Origin: Periplaneta americana
Lineage: Eukaryota > Arthropoda > Insecta > Blattodea > Blattidae
Reading direction: 5' to 3'
Assembly: GCF_040183065.1 (NCBI RefSeq)
Contig: NC_091132.1
Span: 165,320,102 to 165,384,101 of the forward strand
Length of the DNA stretch: 64,000 nucleotides
Shown here: piece after piece, positions 57,160 to 64,000 of the stretch
Layout of the letters: every line of letters begins with the position of its first letter
Position numbering within the stretch: the stretch's first letter is position 1
Program-made: the position numbers and the translations under genes
The notes under the pieces: model-generated
Databases searched by the model: none
What the model was told of the DNA's origin: nothing
What the model saw: the letters and a program-made list of their open reading frames with translations, nothing else

Positions 57160-57450
57160 GAATAACCAGAAGTAGTATTACGAAATATTAACCCACCAAA
57201 ATTATGCACCAACATGAATTGGTGTGAAGAACTCATGCGAAATGTAATAGAAGTCGCAATATTAACTGGAAAACAAAAGGAGAAGATGTTTTTATCTCAC
57301 GTATTGCTATGATACCCATTCTATTTAATGCAATTGCTCATTTCAGTGCTACTAGCATTTGTAATGACCATAGTAAAATGAAGCTCAAGGACAGAACCTC
57401 AAAGTTGCAGACTTTGACTTAAAAACTGCGTGTTTTTCACACCCTCGACT
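57160..57450 (+). pseudogene. Helitron Pif1-like helicase fragment
   Basis: The C-terminal part of the Helitron helicase is legible as three blocks in family order: the L-R-N-I-N-P-P-K-L-C segment, the R-N-V-I-E-x-x-I-L-T-G segment and the D-L-x-x-x-C-F-S-H segment near motif VI. The blocks are in different frames with stops, so no helicase is made. The SRVG end of motif VI is not visible. Confidence 0.65.
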
Positions 57451-58469
57451 CGACTATATTTTGTACAAAGGAGTGGGGGGGGGGGAAATTTACACATATC
57501 AAAAAGCAATTCAATGATACTTCTGTCATGTTGCTAATGTAGTACGTGCATGTACGTAAGGTGACTGAAAATAGCATTGTATTAATTCTAAAATATATGT
57601 CTCTCAAAATATTGAAATATTGTTGTTCACGTCCGAAAATATGTTGCTGCGAAATTCTATGTTTATAATCACGTTGCAAATGTAGTATGTTATGCGTTGT
57701 GGAAATAACAATCTCTTAATTTCTAAAATACCGTTAAGCCTATAAGTCTCTCAGAATATTAGTCTTTATGTCAAAAAATGACTTATTGCAAGTTTATATT
57801 GTATCTGTATTCTGTGTATGAAATAAGAATTAATATATGTTCCGATTTTGTAAGATATAGTTTTCCAAGTCATATTTAGAAAAAACTGCGTATGATATAA
57901 GTGGATGTACAGTGGTCGAGGGGTAAAAAAATCTTCCAATATAAATTAAATGATATATGTACATATTGATGCGATGCTGAAACTGATCAGAAAGAGGAAA
58001 AGAAGCCATATTTTCGTAGGGTTTTACTTTGTTCGTAGTTTGATTTTTCTATTATTTTATTTGTATTTCTGGCAGTGTGGAAGAGACGGCCTAATGGCCT
58101 TAACTACCCAGAATAGATAAATAAAAACAAATAAATATATAAATTAAAAAAAGAAACCATGAACGTCAGGCACATGATGACATGTTTTCTTTTCGGTGCC
58201 TGATTTACAACTGTTTTAAATTGAGTTTTCGTTTCGGTGCCTGATTTACATCTGTTTTAAATTGAGTTAAAGCTGGCAGGCATTTCAGTAAGGAGTTCAT
58301 CAATTCATGTAAATGACGTTAAGTAAAGATTAATCTTAGCTTAGCAAAGACATTTCGTTTTGTTTGTCTATAGTTAGGTTTCCGAGATTTCCGAAAATGT
58401 AATATGCGGTTTAATTAAAAAACAGAAGCAGGAAGGAACACCCGTGCAACACCGGGTGCTTTTAGCTAG

Positions 58470-58803
58470 TTTTATATATTAATGCATATACATTTATCTG
58501 ATTTAATTGTATTTTATAGTACTTTTTTTTCCTTCCAAAACTGTCAAAATTGCCCTGCTGTTTCGGAACAACAGATTTAGATTACATGAATGTGCTGCTG
58601 GATTTTAAATAACACCTTTGTGTATCACATATTGGAAAAGGTTCAAAATCGCAGATCTATAAGGAAAAGAGTTACGCCACGAAAAATCTGCCCCAAGAAT
58701 TGCGTTCTATTATCTAATTCTACTAGGCCTAATACGAATTTCTGTGTGCTTTTGTTAATGTAAATTGTGCTATCTTTTTCTTTTGATTCTTCTGTATTTT
58801 TAG
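58470..58803 (+). other. Intron
   Basis: Resumes the unit-A match (10688-11297, minus the SINE). Confidence 0.5.
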
Positions 58804-58886
58804 GAAGAGCAGAGTGACTTGGACACAGTGAATGAGGAGCCAAAGATGGAACTAACGGCAGAGGACAACGAAAATTTATCCGACAG
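58804..58886 (+). CDS. Pre-finger linker exon (phase 0 to 2), unit C
   Basis: 83 nt after TTTTTAG, with donor GTCAGT at 58887 (the sisters use GTGAGT). It reads EEQSDLDTVNEEPKMELTAE then DNENLSD and exits two bases into an arginine codon. A finger exon beginning G-ATT-GCA is expected downstream, beyond this window. Confidence 0.8.
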
Positions 58887-60157
58887 GTCAGTGTGGTGTG
58901 CGAGTCTTCACTTAGATAGTTCATTATGTTTGAAGTTTCCGTTTACTTGACTGTCTAGAAGCACCTTCAGAATAACTGTCTCTCTGAATCATCCAGCAAT
59001 AATCAGTCATCACATTCACACTCCACTTCCCTTGGTATCTCACTTCCATAAGTACTGTTCAAGCTCTTCTTTAAGTTGTTCACTAAAGGGCCTAGATTTT
59101 CAGGAAAATATATAGATGGACATACAAGAAGTGATCCCTCACACTCATATTGCAGCCGAAGGTCTTGAAACTCTTTATCTTAATTAATACAATTTATTTA
59201 AAATTGGGATCTTCGTAATTCCCACGGAAATAATGAACTACCTTTTTGAGTCCAGTCAGGTGTTTTTCTGCGAAGCTCTCATCACTTTTACAAAGTCATT
59301 GGGTAATATTAATCTGGATATTTTATTTATATCTGCTTCTTCTTGTTCTTCTCCTTATCCCATATTAACCCTAGTGGCCTGTTACGTTCTCACTCCGTCG
59401 TTTCAGCAGATGGCCCTACTGTCTCACTCACACAAACATTTTGTTGTTGTTATTAAATAATGCAGAGTTTTTAGCTATAAAGTCATTAACTCTCTTGCTC
59501 TCCAATATTTCTCACACATAGTGAGTTTAGAGTAGAGCTGTCACGAAATCAGCACGGCAATTTATGATTTTCAAGTTATGGAATAGTCGCATGCTTCTCT
59601 GTAAAAGACTGCTTATAACTCTACGACTACCCAGCGTTCAGGCACCGATGTAGAAAATGTTGCAGTAAGTAAGGAATCGCACTCATATAAATAAGACAGT
59701 TCATGTTATTAATATCTGAGATGCGTCGTGCAAAAAAGTAATCAGTACTAAAAATGTGTAATGAAGTTAGAAAAATTCTACGAAAGACAAACATATAAAT
59801 AAGGCATAAAGATTATTTAAACATTGATGTATTTTAGATATTATATAATTATGATTTTATGACTATTTCTTTATAAATTAACAGTAATTCTCATTAATTG
59901 ATATAGACGAAATTAGTACTCGAGTTATTTTCTGTCACGAAACATTGGGAGAAAGAACCACACTCTGGTATGTACATACATGCTCATTCTGATTAGTTAA
60001 TAAAGGTAGTTATTTCCTAAGTTTTATTTCATTTTTTTATTTGTTGCAATTCCAGTGCCTACTTGTAATGTGGAAAAACATTTTCTCATATTACAAGCTT
60101 TTATTTTCCTCTCTTGAATGACCTGCAGCACACACTTGATGATTAACGTTTATTTTT
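58887..60157 (+). other. Intron
   Basis: 59000-59525 is patchily like 11450-12070. The rest is AT-rich and unassigned. No exon. Confidence 0.45.
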
Positions 60158-62657
60158 AGATCTAACTAGTCTTTATAGAACAGGAGGGGTAACATTAGTA
60201 GCAAAAGAACTAGCTAGATCCAGAGTAGACTTCGTGGGAGTACAAGAGGTTAGGTTAGATGGGAATGGCATATCACACATACGAGATTACTTGTTGTATA
60301 ATGGGGTAAGAAACAGGGGCGTATTTTGCGGGCTACCGGCGGTAGCCCAAGGAAATTACAAAAGAAAAAGTTTATAATATAACATAATGTAATAATTTTG
60401 TATTATTAGTTTTACCATAGTAATTAAAATTAAAGTAATTGTTAGATATATTTTGTGTAATAATAGGGTCAGCGGTAGCCCAAACCCTTTAACCAGTATA
60501 CGCCTCTGGTAAGAAACAATAATCATCAATTAGGAACAGCATTCTTTGTTCATAAGAGAATAAAATCACCAGTGAAAAGTTCGAATTTATCAGTGACAGG
60601 TTATTATATTTAGTACTTAAGCGTAGATGGCGCGATATCATAGTTATAAATGCTCACGCCCCTACAGAAGAGAAAGACGACGATATAAAGGTAGCTTCTA
60701 TGAGGAATTGGAACATACTTTTGATCAGTTATCTAGATATCACATGAAAATAGTGTTGGGTGATTTCAACGCTAAAGTGGACGGGAGGATATTTTTAAAC
60801 CAAGTATTGGAAAAGAGAGCCTACACCTAACTAGTAATGACAATGGAGTTAGGTTAATCAACTTTGCGACATCAAAAAATTTAATTGTCAAAAGTACAAC
60901 ATTCCCCCATTAGGATATACATAAATATACTTGGACTTCTCCAGATGGATTGATACACAACCAAATAGATCACATCTTTATAGATAAACGGAGACATACT
61001 AGTATAGTAGACATTGGAACTTTCAGGGGGGCAGACTGTAATTCTGACAATTATTTGGTAATTGGAGAATTAAGAGAAAGACTATCAGTGGCCAAGCGAG
61101 TAGAGCAACAAGTTAATATTAATAAATTCAATATTCTGAACTTAAAAGACGAGGAAACTAAACAACATTATCAGATTGAAATTTCGAATACGTTTGCCAC
61201 TTTAGGAAGTTCCGACGAAGTTGAGAAAGAGTTAGATGTTAATAGTGTGTGTGAGGAAATATCAGAGATAGTATGAAAATTGCAGCTGAGCAGAGCATAG
61301 GTTTTTATGAAACTAAGAAAAAGAAACCGGGGTTAATGTTTGTTGCATTTTAGTAGAAAGGAGGAAACAGACAAAATTGTAATTCTTAAGAATTCAGTTG
61401 AAGAGAATAGAGATAAATATTTCAATGAAAGACGGGAAGCATGTCGTACACTTAGCAATAAAAAGAGAGGTTACTTGAAGAAAAAACTGAAAGAGGTAGA
61501 AAGAAATGGTAGGAATAAAAACATTCAAGATTTATATAAGGGTATAAAGGAATTTAAGAATGGATATCAGGCAAGGGTAAACGTGATCAAGGATGAGAAT
61601 GGTGATTTGCTTGCAGACTCTGTCATTCAATCCCGGACAACTACTAAATGTACATAGGCCAAATAAAAATGATCGGGATGAAATTCAAATACAAACTGCT
61701 GAGCCATTTATATCCGAACCCACACTTTCAGAAGTTGCAATTGCGATAGAAAATGTTAAAAATTTCAAGTCTGCAGGTGTGGATCAAATTTCAGCAAAAT
61801 TAAAACAAGAGAGTGAAAGAGCATTATCTATCGAAATTTATAAACTTGTACTTGCTATTTGGGAAAAGGAAATTGTACCAGAACAATGAAAGGAGTTCAT
61901 AATTGTACCTATTTTAAGGAGGACAAGACTGGCTGTGGTAAATTTCGAGGAATATCACTTTTGCTGATCTCGTACAAAAGTTTTATCCAATAGTCTTTTG
62001 GGAAGATTAACTCCGGATATACATGAAATTATTGGGGATCACCTTTGCGGTTTTAGGCATAATAGATCGATTATTGATCAAATTTTTATATTCGACAGAT
62101 ATTGAACAAAATATGGGAGTATAAGGGTACAGTACATCAGTTATTCATATATTTCAAAAAGGCATATGACTCAGTTAAGAGAAACGTTTTGTATAATATT
62201 CTTATTGAATTTAGTATTCCCAAGAAACTAGTTCGATTAATTAAAATGTGTCTCAATGAAACTCAGTTTCTATCTGATACTTTTCCAATTCACTGCGGGC
62301 TAAAGCAAGGAGATGCACTATCACCTTTACTTATTAACTTCACTCTAGAATATGCCACGAGGCATAACAGATAGGGTTTTGTAATTGAACAGGTTAAATC
62401 AGCTTCATGTCTATGTGGATGACATGAATATGTTAGAAGAAAACGCACAAACGATTAGAAGAAACATGGAAATTTTAATAAAATAAATAAAGAGATATGT
62501 TTGGAAGTAAATCCCAAAAAGACAAAGTATATGATTATGCCTCGTGACCAGAATATTGTACGAAATGAAAACATAAAAATTGGAGATTTATCATTCGAAA
62601 AGGTGGAAAAATTCAAATATCTTGGAGTAACAGTAACAAATATAAATGACACTGTTT
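60158..62657 (+). mobile_element. LINE, longest copy (endonuclease plus polymerase), 3'-truncated
   Basis: Same family as 9402 and 37865. It preserves the apurinic-type endonuclease with VGVQEVR (about 60236), LGDFNAKV (about 60757) and NQIDHIFIDKR (about 60960). A spacer region follows, then polymerase motif A (FKKAYDSV, 62155), motif B ([12 protein letters not shown], 62300) and an altered motif C (YVDDMNML, 62408). Several stops and shifts break it, for example after SVTGYY near 60613 and near 60828. The copy stops at 62657, so the C-terminus and GTAA tail are missing. A hAT-type MITE sits inside it. Confidence 0.85.
60314..60508. mobile_element. hAT-type MITE, copy 2, inserted in the LINE
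   Basis: 195 bp starting CAGGGGCGTATTTTGCGGGC and ending TATACGCCTCTG, with perfect 8-bp duplication GTAAGAAA at 60306-60313 and 60509-60516. Nearly identical to 35314-35517, so the family was active recently. Confidence 0.95.
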
Positions 62658-63139
62658 AGTTGCTTCGTACAAACGTCTTTTCCTATTTTTAACTAGAAAA
62701 TTACATTATTATTAGACTCTTATCACAACAATTATTACAAAACACACCACTTCCACCGACTTAATTATTAGCAGTTCAATTTTCGTACTAATTTACAGTC
62801 TTGGAGAGTTCACAACACATTTAGAAAAATGTCGTCGTCCGCTTGAGTACACTTGGCCGCACGCTTGTGAACGGTACTCATCGCTCTATGTAACTCCACA
62901 CAGCTATCTTTGTATTCCGTAGCGCTCGCGCTGGCTGCTGACTGCACGCTGACGAAGAACACCCTTTTACAGCAATGCGTTCCAATAACGAAACGTAACT
63001 CTGTAAATAATGAGAATAGGACTAATGTTGATATGACATTTTTTTTTTTTTTTTTTTGCTCAGAATGTCTTCAGAATTAAGTATGTGGAGGACAGTAAAT
63101 CCTCGTAAATCACTCTGTATATCACAAGAATAAGGGATA
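62658..63139. other. Unassigned insertion-like segment
   Basis: Private sequence between the truncated LINE and the conserved intron. Its GC-rich middle (about 62840-62960) contrasts with the surroundings and could be part of an LTR, but no ends could be fixed. A T20 run lies at 63039-63058. Confidence 0.3.
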
Positions 63140-63380
63140 GAAAAAGTTATAGCACATTTGCAATACCGAATTTCAAAATAATCGCAGAATATAGCACGCT
63201 CGTGTCGAGAAAAAGATGAAGCAAAGGCAGGTGATTCTGGACAGAAATGTTTATTAAAACTAAAAACCAACTAAGAATTGACTAACGTTGTGTAATCCTT
63301 ATAGAATTTATTGTACAGGTCAAGTCCAAATTATTGAGGATTTTCATAGGTCTCCTTGCAACATTAGTCCTAAATTATTT
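63140..63380 (+). other. Conserved pre-finger intron, unit C
   Basis: Aligns with 14040-14118 plus 14995-15160 and with 28615-28860, the intron just upstream of finger exons A and B. Those exons start about 120 bp after the aligned end. Here another repeat intervenes. Confidence 0.75.
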
Positions 63381-64000
63381 TATGCTCGACCATGCCGAAA
63401 TGTAGTAATTATACACCTGGTAGTAGCCCTTTAATTCATATCATTAAAGTACACCTATTCATTAAAGTACAGGTGCACACCCAATGACAAATCACCTTTG
63501 TGGCATTATAAAACTGCAAGTATCGATTGTTCTCGGATATGCAATCGAATGACAATTAGCGAAAAGTCACGGAGGCTGGAAGTCCAATACTGTCGCAGAA
63601 GGTAATTTACTGTTACTATAATAATTAGCGTTAATTGTAAATAATATTCAAATAAATTCAGTTTGTCATCTCGTTTTCCAATTCTAAATCAATTTCCAGG
63701 TTATTTCAAGCCTAATGGTCATCTTATTCTCTACGTTATATCAAGGTCAATGACATTCGGCCTCGGAAAAAGTCAATACCTTCGCGTGTGCGCACATCTC
63801 ACAAATTACGTCAGTTCGCTACTCACATAACCATAACATGACCTACTTTTCAATAATTTCATGTTAGAAATATGGTCGAGCATAAAAAGTCGAATGAAAC
63901 TTGCCTATAATGGTAATTAAGACGCTCGTATGAAAATTATGAAACTCGCTTGCGCTCGTTTAATAAACAAACATACTTTCGTCTTAATTACTACCTTTAT
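63377..64000. repeat. Inverted-repeat element(s) at the right edge
   Basis: TTTTATGCTCGACCAT (63377-63392) is matched in inverse by ATGGTCGAGCATAAAA (about 63872-63887). Then GGTAATTAAGACG (63911) is matched in inverse by CGTCTTAATTAC (63981). Probably one or two MITEs, the second cut by the window end. Confidence 0.6.

Larger units (their letters stand above)
55936..58469 (+). mobile_element. Helitron (rolling-circle transposon) with helicase remnant
   Basis: The 5' end is A|TCTTATATATAAAAGTCAATG. The 3' end is a GC hairpin (CACCCGTGCAACACCGGGTG, about 58439-58458) followed by TTTTAGCTAG|T. Insertion between A and T without target duplication is shown by the empty site at 10687/10688. A second 5'-like end (CTTTATATATAAAAGTGAAT) at about 56695 means two elements in tandem or a duplicated 5' end. 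Inside, 57160-57450 keeps pieces of the Pif1-type helicase: PEVVLRNINPPKLC, LMRNVIEVAILTG and LKVADFDLKTACFSH, in different frames. The Rep nuclease was not found. Confidence 0.85.

Noticed and set aside
62658-63060. Solo LTR candidate
   Set aside because: GC-rich centre is suggestive, but no paired TG…CA ends, target duplication or related copy in the window could be found.
1-64000. CRISPR arrays, operons, bacterial signals
   Set aside because: No spaced direct repeats. Introns, C2H2 genes, SINEs and LINEs make this an animal genome.

Overview
This is a eukaryotic, AT-rich, intron-rich window with no bacterial features. It most likely comes from a cockroach or termite (Blattodea). That call rests on three things: the peculiar linker exons (MDVIKxEP…, ExxxLDxxVTGIKEEYE…, EEQSDLDTVNEEP…) joined to C2H2 zinc-finger arrays; a tRNA-derived SINE with a GCGTCGTAAAATAA tail; and a LINE whose protein I recognise as typical of that order. 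The species is inferred from memory and was not tested.

The host content is one thing repeated: a plus-strand tandem cluster of KRAB-less C2H2 zinc-finger genes. Each gene is assembled from very short phase-0 exons, then one phase 0-to-2 exon, then a single large finger exon. Unit 0 has exons at 396, 1080 and 1919 and a ruined finger exon at about 5060-5580. Unit A has an exon at 11298 and a finger exon at 15280-16414. Unit B has exons at 21797, 24383, 26035 and 27576 and a finger exon at 28981-30282. Unit C has a first exon of the MDVIK type at 41954, cassettes at 45003 and 46853, a second first exon of the MSYY type at 51215, and exons at 52265, 53896 and 58804. Its finger exon should lie just beyond the right edge, because the intron that precedes it in units A and B is recognisable at about 63140-63380. 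Finger exon A carries one in-frame stop and finger exon B one small frameshifting deletion, so both may be pseudogenes or assembly-damaged.

Long stretches are paralogous: about 13.7-21.2 kb with 28.3-37.3 kb, 20.9-22.5 kb with 50.6-52.0 kb, 23.6-25.5 kb with 46.1-47.9 kb, and 24.1-27.4 kb with 52.0-55.3 kb. Each copy acts as an empty-site control for transposon insertions in the other, so several insertions can be delimited to the base. These are a Merlin-like element (30453-31735), a 765-bp TTAA-flanked palindrome (32579-33343), two copies of a 195-204-bp hAT-type MITE (35314, 60314), a Helitron (55936-58469), three LINE copies, three good SINEs and a solo LTR of a Ty3/gypsy lineage (14127-14989). 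A 5'-truncated Ty3/gypsy fossil (47941-50571) sits where two paralogous blocks meet.

The linker cassettes probably act as regulatory tails. They are packed with sumoylation consensus motifs (psi-K-x-E), many as P-x-V-K-x-E-P synergy-control motifs, while the finger arrays would set DNA specificity. Because most cassettes are symmetric phase-0 exons, cassettes and alternative first exons could be mixed without breaking the frame. No functional gene was recognised on the minus strand; the coding traces there are decayed transposase genes and a LINE.
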